This document shows positions 1 to 9,730 of a DNA stretch of 64,000 nt, in pieces. Within the stretch, counting starts at the first letter, position 1; every line of letters begins with the position of its first letter. The notes under the pieces were generated by a model that was not told the origin of the DNA, searched no databases, and saw only the letters and a program-made list of their open reading frames with translations. The DNA lies in the NCBI GenBank assembly GCA_033558025.1, contig JAUCEF010000001.1, positions 2,170,001 through 2,234,000 on the forward strand, in the 5' to 3' direction. The translations under genes and the position numbers were made by a program. Origin of the DNA: Phytophthora sp. 'mugwort'. Taxonomy: Eukaryota; Oomycota; Peronosporomycetes; Peronosporales; Peronosporaceae.

Positions 1-38
1 GGTGGAGTACGAAGTTTGCGGCTGGAAGATTACACTCT

Positions 39-1133
39 ATGATCAATTGTGATAAGCAGATAGACGAGGCGGAAAAAGAGCGTGTGGATAGTTTTAGCTT
101 TTTGGACGACGTGGAAGATGCGCGAGCTGCGCCGCGTTTAACGCATAGTGGAAGGCCTTGCTGCACTCATCCAGGATGCACGAAACAAGCACAGACTAAA
201 GGCAAATGTATCGCACATGGTGGCGTGAGGGGATGTAAGGAACCTGGGTGCAGTGTTTCAGCGAAATGGCGAGGTCGTTGTGCGAGTCATGGGGGGAGGC
301 GTACATGTTTGAAGGAGAATTGTGAGAAACTCGCCTTGAGTGGCGGCAAGTGTCTGGAGCACGGAGGCGGCGGTGGGAAGACGTGTACGTTTCCGGACTG
401 CACGACGAGGCCGCAAAGACGAGGTTTGTGTGCTGCTCATGGCGGCTACATTGTGTGCAAAACAGAGGGATGCGAACGAAGAGCTGCTAGTAAAGGACTG
501 TGTACGCACCACTCTGTTGTCGAGACGTGTAAGACTGAAGATTGCGAGAAGGCTGGGCCGAATCGTGGCTACTGCTACAAACACGCTGTGGAGAGCGGTG
601 TCATGAAGGTCTATCGGAAACCCAAGTGTAAGGAGGAAGGGTGTTTGAAGATTCAACTTCGCCAAGGTTACTGCTCCAGGCACGCGAAGGAGCGTGGCCT
701 CAGCGTTGGTCGAACTTGCAAAGCAGAAGGGTGCAGTAAGGTGGCACAAGCCGGAGGCTTTTGCGGGACTCATGGAGGTGGAACTCGATGCAAAGTCCCG
801 GGGTGCACTAAGTCCATTGTGACGAAAGGTTTGTGCTCCGCTCACGGTGGACGCAAGACGTGCAAGGTGGAGGGATGTGAGAAGTGGGGCCTCTCCGCCG
901 GAGAGCAGAAGGGATATTGCGTCGAGCATGGTGGTGGCTATCGCTGCGAACACGTAGGATGCAACAAAAGTGTCCAATACAACGGTTTGTGCTGCACTCA
1001 CGGCGGCAAGCTTAAGTGCGAGGCGAAGGGCTGTAACAAGACTGTAAGAGTGAAAGGCTTCTGCACTACACATCAGAGCACCAACGTCATAGAACACATT
1101 GGTCAAATAAATAGCGACGACGAACAGTATTAA
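39..1133 (+). CDS. Cys/His tandem-repeat protein (WRKY19-like oomycete family)
   Basis: Intact single-exon ORF of 364 residues. After an acidic N-terminus (about 45 residues) it consists of 12 back-to-back units of roughly 22-26 residues with the pattern C-x4-C-x9-C-x2-H, most ending His-Gly-Gly. One unit (near residue 280) has a longer 13-residue middle spacer. The spacing suggests a small zinc-binding fold per unit. Such proteins are abundant in oomycetes, where automatic annotation often calls them 'WRKY transcription factor 19-like' because the repeats resemble a segment of plant WRKY19. No WRKYGQK core is visible, so that name should not be read as function. A nucleic-acid or protein-binding role is inference. 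No signal peptide is seen. It is the only intact gene in the repeat-rich half. The in-frame ATG at 39 is the first one available. Confidence 0.85.
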   Translation: MINCDKQIDEAEKERVDSFSFLDDVEDARAAPRLTHSGRPCCTHPGCTKQAQTKGKCIAHGGVRGCKEPGCSVSAKWRGRCASHGGRRTCLKENCEKLALSGGKCLEHGGGGGKTCTFPDCTTRPQRRGLCAAHGGYIVCKTEGCERRAASKGLCTHHSVVETCKTEDCEKAGPNRGYCYKHAVESGVMKVYRKPKCKEEGCLKIQLRQGYCSRHAKERGLSVGRTCKAEGCSKVAQAGGFCGTHGGGTRCKVPGCTKSIVTKGLCSAHGGRKTCKVEGCEKWGLSAGEQKGYCVEHGGGYRCEHVGCNKSVQYNGLCCTHGGKLKCEAKGCNKTVRVKGFCTTHQSTNVIEHIGQINSDDEQY

Positions 1134-2098
1134 TCGAAAGTGAAAGGTAAATCTAACAATTATCATGCTTACAACATTTTTCATTCACACATCCTCGAAA
1201 CAAGCACCTCTTTTTCGATTCCCTTTGAGCTGTCCAATGGGAGGCACACGTGCCTTTGGGCTCTTAATGCATCCTGGGGTCTAAGTTTGCCATGATACCA
1301 ACAAAATACTGGTACAACTTCATGGGAACAATGCTTCTTTCCTCCATGCGCTACGCAGTTCTGTGGCTTGGTATTACAGATGATCCCGTCAATATGAATC
1401 CCAACTCTTGGAATATACCCTTAGCAGGAATTACAGCCCAAAAGTTATTCCCTCTCACCTTTTCAATGTATTAATAATTGGAATACAAAACGCATGAAAT
1501 TCCAGTCTAGGGGGTGGGAAAGTAACTTCTGTGCAGGATGTCTAACATCTGCTGCCTATGCCCTTGCTCCCTTCCTAGCTTTCTCGTAGTTCTGGCTGCA
1601 TCTCGCGAACCCCTCTCACAGACCTGACCGACTTGTTCCTTGAATCAAGGCGGAAGAGAAGCTTGGCGATCCACTTGAGGTGATCCTTTATGTCTTCAAG
1701 CTCAGCTCGATATTACAAGTGAATGGTTCATCGTATTCATAGGCTCGTTATCGTCAGCGCAATAATAGATCTCAACAACGCAGAAATTTTCGTCAGTGGG
1801 CCTGTCTGAGGCAGCGACAGCATGGCATGCACCCATGCGGATAACTCCTTCTGGGACAGGTAGGGAGGGGTACGCTGCGTATCTGCAAACGCTTGGCGTT
1901 AGTGGGCGTCGTGTGGGACTTCGTCTCGGAAGTCATGCTTCACAAAGCTGAGATGTTTGAAAACAGGGCGTGTGCTAACATCGCACGAATGCGACGAACT
2001 GAGATCGGCAGTGAGAGCCTTCGATGGTGAGCGAGTGGCTGCGGCGAATTATTGAAGGGCTGCCAGGATCTGGACAAAAGGCTACATGTACCAATAAA
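1134..2098. other. Gene-free stretch
   Basis: No supported gene. Short ORFs here (for example a 60-codon frame at 1292-1474) show no recognisable motif and look like chance frames in AT-rich, decayed DNA. The 3' untranslated region of the Cys/His gene presumably lies in the first few hundred bases. Confidence 0.5.
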
Positions 2099-2203
2099 GG
2101 GGGGGGGGGGGGGGCAGAATTGACAAAAGTTCCGACAAAATCGCATGCGGTTTCGCCCCGAAATGGCATGTGATTTTCGGGCAAATGCCATGTCATTTCG
2201 AAA
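2099..2203 (+). repeat. Left terminal inverted repeat
   Basis: Inverted partner of 2784-2880. Contains a G16 run at 2099-2114 followed by CAGAATTG and the conserved CGCATGCG and CCCGAAATGGCAT blocks. Confidence 0.75.
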
Positions 2204-2522
2204 TCACCCACCTTTAGAGGTGGGCGATTCAAGCACCTGTTATTTGCCGCCAATATCCCATATGGCAAACGGCAACCTTCAACCTTCGAGGTGAAGAAGC
2301 TTCCCTGACGCTTCCCTGACGCCTCCGTCGCTGCCACCATCGCTACCTGGCTGTGACGATGCTACCCCGCAACGTGACCCAAACACCGCCCCTTACAGCT
2401 GAAGCTGCGCGCTTCCTCGTTAGCTCGCTCGCTCTCGCAAACGCTCCACAACCAGTCCGTTTCGTTTGTATCTTTCAAGCTACTGTTGTTCGCGTGGTAG
2501 CACTTTCTTTATGCATACAGAA

Positions 2523-2810
2523 ATGAGCAGAAAATGCAGCGCCTTCTCCGAAAGTTCGAAGGTTCACTTGTCTGCGGAAGTTCTGGTGGATTGGATCGAA
2601 GTTGAAGCAAACTTCAAGGCCATCTACGGCACGGACAAAAAGCCGAAGGTTGGAGGACCGCCCAAGCAGACCAAGCGCTCGGCCTTCGAAGACATGGCCG
2701 ACTACTTGTACGCCACTACAGAGCACCGGGAACTTCCCCACCTGACGGGCGATCAAGTTCCGATACCCCCTGGACGAAACTTCAAAATATATGACATGTC
2801 ATTTGCGTAA
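2523..2810 (+). pseudogene. Coding fragment inside the inverted-repeat element
   Basis: Open frame of about 95 residues that runs into the right inverted repeat and stops there. Residues from EVLVDWIEVEANFKAIYG through the following Lys/Pro-rich turn and SAFEDMADYL have the look of a small helical DNA-binding-like domain found at the N-terminus of many repeat-associated oomycete proteins. I recognise the style from oomycete multicopy families but not the exact family. The reading stops inside the terminal repeat, so this is either a truncated transposase N-terminus or a captured host fragment. Frame content is better than the surrounding DNA, but no complete gene is present. Confidence 0.45.
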
Positions 2811-2880
2811 GAATCGTATGCCATTTCGGGTCGGAATCGCATGCGATTTTGAAGCGACTTTTCGCAATTCTGACACCCCT
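2784..2880 (-). repeat. Right terminal inverted repeat
   Basis: Reverse complement matches 2099-2203. The tip reads CAATTCTGACACCCC on the plus strand. Confidence 0.75.
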
Positions 2881-3039
2881 AATAGGCTGGTCCGGTCAGT
2901 GTTGGCAGGAGGGACTTAACCATTCGTCCAATTATTAGCCGAAACGTGGTTGGGCCACATAGTTTGGGCCATGCTGCCATTGCCGGGCCAGGCAGATTTT
3001 GTCCGATTCCGACCCCAAATTTCGTCAAAGTTTCGCCGC

Positions 3040-3225
3040 TGCCAGAAGTCCACGACCGCAGCAGCCCGCCGCCTCCACCAGCAAGTCCGCCTCCTCCTCT
3101 ACCAGCACGTCCGCCGCCACAATCAGCAGCAAGCCCACCGCCGCATCTAGCAGCAAGTCCGCAGCCAGCAGCAAGTCCGCCGCAGCCAACAGCAAGTCCG
3201 CCACCGCATCCAGGGTTTCGTGGCC
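3040..3225. repeat. Low-complexity CCG/CAG-rich minisatellite-like tract
   Basis: Short irregular repeats built on AGCAAGTCCGCC. The plus-strand frames read Pro/Ala/Ser-rich or Ser/Lys-rich peptides and the minus strand reads Gly/Ala-rich, so the long ORFs here are compositional artefacts. Confidence 0.6.
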
Positions 3226-3415
3226 TGAAGACGACACTTGGTGAATTGTTTGACTGAGATTTACAACGGATATATTTTCTGAATGCATCACTTGATCTAG
3301 CCCAGATTTCGCTGATAACACCAAATAAATTGAATGCACTCGTTGTCCACGCTTTCAACATGACCGACCGCAGGTAGCCGCCGACATCAACGATCGAGAG
3401 TGGGGTGGCCCGAGC

Positions 3416-4580
3416 CACGTGTGACACCTCCACCACCACGGGCCGAGATGACGCTGAGTCTAGCAGCGTCACCTTCGTCGACGTCGTCACAGTCTGAGAC
3501 TTGGTCGTGCGCGGCGGTAGCCCATACCAACAGCCATCAGCCACCTCACATTACTCGACTTTGACTCGCCGTCCACCGTCCACTCGCGACCGCAGCACGA
3601 AGTCGCCATACTCCTCTAGTCGAGTGCCGGTCAGCGATGACGACGCACGACCCAGTGCCAGTGGCCGTCTCGTTCACGAACACTATCGCGCAGCTCCACG
3701 ACAGGTTTAAGTCGCGACGCCGCCACGAGATCATCAGCAGACACACCACCTCCTCCTTCTGTGCGGCATTGCGCGTGTCACGGAATGCCAGCACCAGCGA
3801 TCCACGGAAGACACCTGCGAACGCCACCACAGGGTGCACCTGAACACATTAAAGTCGCCCATCAACATCAGCGCCGCCTCGCCCTCCGTGCTCTGCACCT
3901 GCCGCAAGCCTGTCGCAGGATCCTCCGACCCGTTCCACGCCAACGACACCGCAGACACATTCACCACGCTGTCGCCAGTACGCTCCTTCACGTTGGCGTA
4001 CATGTCGTCGAACACCAACCCGCTCATCGACGGCCCCCACGTCGCGCCCGTGCACTCCCGCGCACCCGTGGACTTCCACGTCCACGGACCAGTACTCCGA
4101 CCACATCGCAGCGCTGTCGAGCGAGTCGCCGAGCACGTCCAAGTCGCCCGTCAACACCAACGCCGCCTCGTCCTTCATGCTCTCCACTGCGATCGGCTGC
4201 AACATCGGTGCCGACACCAGAGGCCGAGAATGCTCGAACTATGTGCGAATCCTCCAGCACCACGGACCGCGAAGACACGGAGTCCACTACCGTCACACTC
4301 GTCGACACCGTGACGGTCTGTGTCTTGGCCGTGCTCCGCACGCTAACCACCTAGGCCGCCTTCAGCCAGCTCACATCCTTCCACTGCACCCCGCCGGATA
4401 CCTGCCAACGCGACCGCTCTCGACGCGGTGCACCAACACGAAGTCGCTCCAGCGGGCCAGCACCGTGCTCACGCTCTGTACCACCAGCACGCGCCTGTCA
4501 GCAGTGATTACGCATGGTTAAATGCCAGCGACACCGTCTCGTTCGCGAGCACCATCGCGCGCAGCCCAGAAGTAATTCCC
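3416..4580 (-). pseudogene. Decayed tandem-repeat coding region, minus strand
   Basis: Minus-strand translations contain the same protein segment twice, in different frames. One copy (about 4350-4200) has KTQTVTVSTSVTVVDSVSSR and SHIVRA; the other (about 3510-3390) has KSQTVTTSTKVTLLDSASSR and SHVARA. A second shared block is DEAALVLTGDLDVL (about 4185-4130) versus GEAALMLMGDFNVF (about 3890-3845). The copies lie roughly 830 bases apart, and nucleotide similarity is also visible (for example TCTCGTTC near 3667 and 4540). Stops and shifts break all frames. I do not recognise the protein. It was probably a beta-rich repeat protein with units near 275 residues, later invaded or joined by the Copia element. 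Confidence 0.55.
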
Positions 4581-6805
4581 CTCAGGGACGAAGAAGACGG
4601 CCGAGTGGTTATGACTCGCACTATCGCACTGGACGAGCGCCCGCCGTCTGAAGATGTTCCAAGTGGATGGGTCGAGACAATACAGGCGCCACAGCGGACA
4701 ATTAGCGGTGGTGACGATCTTCAGCCGATGCGACCAGCTCATGCGGTAAGCCAAGCCGATGACATGGAAGTGGATGACCCACCCGCAGCTGCGAATAACG
4801 CTGCTGAACCAATGGAGATTGTGGCAAGTGGAAAATTGGCCGGAGGACCAAGGTTGCGCTGACGAAAGAGCACCTTCGACGCCGGCTCGCATTGAGGATG
4901 GTCCGTTGTCTACACCAAATCTCGCCGCTGGTCGCCAACTTGCTGAGGCACCGGCCCAAGGGGGATAATCACGAGAGCAGCGTGCTATCATGCTGGCTCG
5001 CACGGTTGCTACGGTACCAGTCGCCAGCGAGCGCAAGGGTTTTTGGCGGTGAGTTTGCGCCGCGGCGACTCGAAGCAGCGGATCCATCACGTCTCGCTCT
5101 TCCTCCTCCGCCTGAAGACCGAGTTGTCACGTGGGTGCCGTGTGGCTCAGACCCCAGTCCAAGCCCTGATCAAGAAGAGCACTTGGATCCTGACCCGAAG
5201 CGTCTTCAGCTTACGGATGCCTATGAAATAGCTCTCTCTGTGATGGAGGTTCCTCGCACCTGCGCAGAAGCAATGGCGTCACCCCATGCTGCTCAATGGA
5301 AGGAAGCTGTACAACGCGAGCTCCGCTCGCACTACACAAATCACATATGGGATGCTGTTCGACGTCTAGCCGGAGTGAAGGTGATCAGTTGCAAGTGGGT
5401 ATTTGCTGTCAAGCGCGTATGGTGATGGGAACATTGTGCAGTTCAAGGCTCGGCTAGTCGCTCAAGGATTTCGCCAGACCTACGGCGTTGACTACTGGGA
5501 GACTTACTCACCAATGGCAAGCAGAATACGGTTCGAGTCGTGCTCGCTGTGTGCTGCCAGAAGAAGTACATAGGCCAGCAACTGGACGTGGAGGCTGCAT
5601 TTCTCAACGGCGCGCTCGAAGAAGACGTCTACATTTATCCACCGAAAGGAGTTCGCTTGGATCAGGGCATGATCTGCAAACTGCTTTGCAGTATCTATGG
5701 ATTGAAGCAGGCGGCAGCAGTATGGCACAAGACGATCAAGAAAGTGTTGATGTCGATGGGCTTTGTCGCGTGCTCATCGGACTAGTGCCTCTTTGTTCAC
5801 CGCACGATATCCGGAGACGCCATCATCGTGTTGTACCTCGATGACTTGCTGATTGGCTCTGTTTCGGATGAGGAAGTACGCACGATCATCTCTGAGCTTT
5901 CGCAGCACTTCACGGTGAAGGACCTTGGTGGCGTTCGCTTTGTGCTTGGAATCCAAGTTCAGTATGATCGCGCGCAAGGAGTGCTGCATCTGTGCCAGTC
6001 GCAGTTCATGGAGCGCTTGCTCGAGAAGCTCGACAAGATGTCACTCGTATCATCCAAGAACCCGAGTGTTGTCGGCCAGCAATTGGAGGCGATCTCGGAC
6101 AGCAAGCTCGCAGACAAGAAGCAGTACCGAGAGCTCATTGGCTCGCTATTATACATCGCGAACGGAACCCGGCCGGATATTTGTGCGGCACTTGGCGTTC
6201 TCTCGCAGCATCTCGTGGCCCCAACGTACGCGCATATGACTGCTGCTGTTCGTGTTCTGCGTTACCTAAAGCGTACTGCCAGCTTTCGTGTCCAGTTTAC
6301 CCGCATCAAGGACGACAGCTATTTTCCGGTGGTGTACACGGATGCAAGCTGGGGTAGCGACATGGCAACTCGCCGTTTGACTTCTGGACTGCTCGTCTTG
6401 ATGAGCGACGCACCAGTGATCTACAAGTCGAAGCGCCAGCGCACTGTCGCTCTTTCGTCCGCGGAGGCCGAGTATATGGCCCTCTCGCTTGCTGCTCAAG
6501 AGGCTCTATGGCTGCGCAATCTGCTCAATGGGATCGGCTTCAAGAACCTTCCGCATACAGCCGTCAAGTTCGACAACCAGGCAGCGATTGCTCTTGCTGA
6601 GCACATCGCCTATCAACCGAGGGCTAAACACATCGATCTTCGCTATCATTTTGTCCGCGACGCGGTGCAAGATGGCTATCTGCTGCTCGAGTATGTTCCG
6701 TCGGCCAAGCAGCTCGCTGACTACATGACCAAGTGGCTTCCCACACCCCAATTTGCTGCACTCGTTCGTCGGAGTGGTGTCACTCCAAACATGACGTCGA
6801 GTTGA
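4428..6805 (+). mobile_element. Ty1/Copia retrotransposon pol remnant
   Basis: Plus-strand frames give the integrase-RT linker (about 4590-5250, including DERPPSEDVPSGW), the RT N-terminus (WKEAVQRELRSH near 5297 and KWVFAVKR near 5394), then in shifted frames the KARLVAQGF block (about 5445), DVEAAFLNGALEEDVYIYPP (5585-5644) and GLKQAAAVWHK (about 5700). The catalytic Y-L-D-D is near 5834. The last 325 codons (5828-6805) are intact and include the Copia RNase H (YTDASWGSD, ALSSAEAEY, DNQAAIALAEH). At least two frameshifts and a stop separate the parts. Gag, protease and most of the integrase are not visible upstream, so the element is 5' truncated and dead. Confidence 0.9.
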
Positions 6806-6960
6806 GGGGAAGTGTAACGAGTTAACTCGCCTCTAGCGGCTGCACCAACATGTGCAGTGCAGTTTGTCTCGTCCCTAAGTCACCTCGTCAGGATCGGCAA
6901 TTACGACGTTAGCGAAGGTTCGATGAGTGTGTTCTAGAACGCTAATTCGCTCTTCGAGGG
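6802..6960 (+). repeat. Polypurine tract and start of Copia 3' LTR
   Basis: The purine-rich TTGAGGGGAAG (6802-6812) follows the RNase H stop directly and is followed by TGTAACGAGTTAAC at 6813, a fitting polypurine tract / LTR start (TG) junction. The LTR end is not resolvable because Gypsy coding sequence begins by about 6990; no 5' partner LTR was found upstream. Confidence 0.5.
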
Positions 6961-6984
6961 CTGCACTGCTCGAAGAGCGGCAGC

Positions 6985-8790
6985 AACCATCTGCACAGAG
7001 CTGACTTCGAGAAGCCATTCCACGTGAGTGTGGATGCCTCTGACTTCTCTGTCGTTGGATATTTGTTCCAGTACGATGATAATGTTAGGGAAAGAATTAT
7101 CGTGTATGGTGGAAGAAAGCTTCCACGAGCGGAGCTTGTCTACCGACACGCGGAAAGGAACGTTTAGCAGCCCTCCATGCTATGAGATTGTGGAAGGTTT
7201 AGCTGGTGGATAAGCCTTTTTTACTTGAATACGGATCACCGGACGATTGAGTCATTGCTGACTCAATGAACTTGCTTAATTCCATCCACCCTTTAAACGA
7301 GTCGCTAGTAGTACCAATATTGTCGCGGACAGCGTATCAAGACGCCCAGACTGGTCAGACGACGCAAGCCATGCGATAAATCTCTCGCAACTACTCCATC
7401 AGCTAACCTCTCCAGCTGCAGATCTCGACGAAGCAGGTCTTTTCGTGCATCAGGCAGGGCACCCTGTCGATATACTGGACATGTGCCAAAACCACTATGC
7501 GAAAAACCCGTTATTTGGTCCTATTATTAAGGCTTTTGGCTGGGGATCAGGACCTCACTCGCGGCACCTTCGTCATTTTTCATCGACGGCGGACTTTCAT
7601 TTTTCCAGGTTTGCCCGGGTGCACAACGCCGATATGCGTCACGGATGTAGCCGAGTTGCGCAATAAAATTCTACTCGAGGAGCACGATGCGCCTTCGAAA
7701 GGGCACCCAGGCCAAGCTAAGCCTATTCCCCTTCTTCTGAAAAAATATTACTGGCGTGGTATGGCTGGATCCGTGCAGCGATATGTTTCGTCGTGCGAAC
7801 TGTGCCAATAGCACAAATATGTTCGACGCAAACCCGCTGGTCTACTCCGTCCGCTCGAGATACATGCTCAGCGTTGGACGGACATTTGCATAGATTTTAT
7901 GGTCCAGCTTTCTCTGTCTGCTCCCGGGTACGACGCGACGATAGTCATCGTGGGCCGCCTCACTAAGCGCGCACAATTACTGGCGGCTCAAACGGATGCG
8001 ACAGCTGCAGATACAGATACCTTGTTTTGCATTTTTATCAGCGCCTCTTTGGTTAACCAAACCTATCGTGTCGGATCGGGACACGAAGTTTACGTCCAAG
8101 CTTTAGAAGCACATCATGGTCCTGCAGGGTTCTCGGTTACAGCTGAGTACGCTTTAGGCCCTCCACTGACGGTGAATCTGAAGTCACAAGTATATTCGGC
8201 ACTTCGTAGCTCCGCGACACGATGATTGAGACACTCCTATCTTTATGCGAATTTGCTTATAACTCACGAAATCACGCCACGACTGGTATATCACCATTCG
8301 TCGCTGACTTGGGTTACCAACCAGGTGCTATTTCGGATTGTGTAGTTTCGACGCCCAGCCCACCTCGCTCATTAAGATTTGTCACGCATCAGAAGGCGAT
8401 CTTGGCGGACGTCATGACGTCATGGCTGCTGCTCAGAAGCGTTATATATGCTTCATATGACCGCAACAGATCATAACTTGAATTTCGCGTTGGGGAACAA
8501 GTTTTATTGAATACCAAGTACCTCGACCTAGTCCACTTGGGCACGAATTGCAAGCGAAAATTTGCCCCGCGATATATAGTCCCTACAAAATTACCGAATT
8601 GAATAGCCCCGACACCTACAAGCTCGCTCTACCACCCGGGCTTCGCCTGCATCCCGAATATCACATGTTAAGGCTACGTCCCTTCACCGCGACGATGATC
8701 CGTCTCGGATCTGCTCTGCTAAGAGCACAGGTTTGTTCTTTTGGCTTTTTTTTGACGAGTTATGTTAAACGGCAACGTTCTCAGCAAACC
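6985..8790 (+). mobile_element. Ty3/Gypsy pol remnant (RNase H to integrase C-terminus)
   Basis: Broken plus-strand frames in the right order. RNase H is at about 7010-7190 (KPFHVSVDASDFSVVGYLFQ, then YGGRKLPRAELVYRH). The integrase zinc-binding H2C2 domain is at 7640-7809 (EEHDAPSKGHPG, KKYYWRG, SCELC). The integrase core start is at about 7865-8030 (WTDICIDFM, IVIVGRLTKRA), its distal part with FAYNSRNHATTGISPF is at 8222-8300, and the chromatin-facing C-terminus (SPYKITELNSPDTYKL) is at 8548-8700. RT is missing at the 5' side. In-frame stops and shifts leave no functional protein. Confidence 0.85.
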
Positions 8791-9709
8791 CAATAGGCGC
8801 ACACGCAAGTACCAATAAATGACTGCAATTCAAGCTTAGTTGCGGGCACTGACCAGTCTCGCATAGCTGCTACCTTGTCGGGATCAATCCGAACGGGAGA
8901 ATCTCTAGAACATGCGGGTTAACGGCCCAATTTACTAAATCAGGCTCCCACTTTCAGAAGGTGCTTGTTATGTAACTGATACATATCAAACAACGTTACG
9001 TTACCAGTGTTTTAATAGTGCGCGCTGCATCAACAACGAGCAGGAGGAAGCAATCACCACGATTCCAAGCATCAGTCGAGTACTGACCAACGTACTTCTC
9101 GTCAGTAACAGGTGGGAACGACGACATGGTGCTGCCGACACGTTAGACATCAAAACCGCGCAGCGCGTTCGGATGTCCGTTCTGATGGTGATATGCCATC
9201 AGATCCACGCTCGACGTGGAGCGCGGCGTGCACGTCATGGAGAGACACACGCATCACGTCCGGTCAAGAGATGAACCTGTCGGTGGTGTGAATGGGCTCG
9301 TTTGTGGTGGTCGCTGAGCCTGCGTCAGAACGACGAAGGCCATGACCCACGACAACGACTGCTTCGCGTACAAGATCTACCTCCACCTGTCAGAGGTGTT
9401 CAGCGACAAGGTGCTGATGTTGCCACACAATGGCAGCGAGATGGCGCTCGTCGCTTTCGAGGCGGAGCTTTCGACGTCATGCTATTTGCTGTACGTGGGT
9501 CCGGAGCCCATTTCGGCTATCCACTCGGCGCGGCTCCGGTTTGCTGTGAATGAGCACTAGTCCACACGCATGTGCCAAAACTACCACAAATTTGGCACAC
9601 GCGATCGAAGTCTATGCTTAGGCTAAGAATCAGAAACAGCCGACTGTTATTTAACATCTTCAACAAGCACCTTTTGAAAGTGGGAGCATGTTTTAGTGAA
9701 TTGGGCCGT
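8791..9709. other. Rearranged Gypsy tail junction, no gene
   Basis: Contains the left arm of a 69-base inverted repeat (8901-8969; partner at 9662-9730). TGTTATGTAAC at about 8967 looks like the start of a Gypsy 3' LTR. An 83-codon plus-strand frame at 9302-9553 and an overlapping one at 9342-9560 show no recognisable family. Confidence 0.45.
8901..8969 (+). repeat. Inverted repeat arm A (Gypsy end sequence)
   Basis: Shares CTCTAGAACATGCGGGT, AACGGCCCAATT, GCTCCCACTTTC and AGGTGCTTGTT, in that order, with the reverse complement of 9662-9730. The arms face each other across about 690 bases. Confidence 0.75.
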
Positions 9710-9730
9710 TCACCCGCATGTTCTAGAGAT
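9662..9730 (-). repeat. Inverted repeat arm B (Gypsy end sequence)
   Basis: Reverse complement of arm A at 8901-8969, about 85-90% identical by eye. It merges directly into the minus-strand RT remnant at 9710. Confidence 0.75.

Larger units (their letters stand above)
2099..2880. mobile_element. 0.78-kb DNA element with ~90-base terminal inverted repeats
   Basis: The left end (2099-2203) and the reverse complement of the right end (2784-2880) align over about 90 bases. Shared landmarks are GGGG...CAGAATTG at the tip, then CAAAATCGCATGCG, then CCCGAAATGGCAT, then GCAAATG and CATGTCAT. The left tip has expanded into a run of 16 G. Flanks are TAA-rich on both sides (TAAA before the G run, TAATA after the right tip), which would suit a 3-base TAA target duplication as in PIF/Harbinger, but the tip drift makes this uncertain. 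The interior holds a coding fragment (2523-2810) rather than a transposase, so the element is non-autonomous. Confidence 0.75.

Noticed and set aside
258..1184. 308-residue minus-strand frame antisense to the Cys/His gene
   Set aside because: It is the shadow of the repeated Cys/His units, lacks a motif, and the plus frame is clearly coding.
1292..1474. 60-codon frame with a membrane-like look
   Set aside because: Short, no family, no start context, in otherwise non-coding DNA.
3040..3225. Pro-rich extensin-like ORF
   Set aside because: All three plus frames and the minus frames are low complexity from the same short repeat; no start or domain supports a gene.
9302..9560. Two overlapping plus-strand frames of 72-83 codons
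   Set aside because: They overlap in different frames and show no motif; they are in a rearranged retroelement junction.
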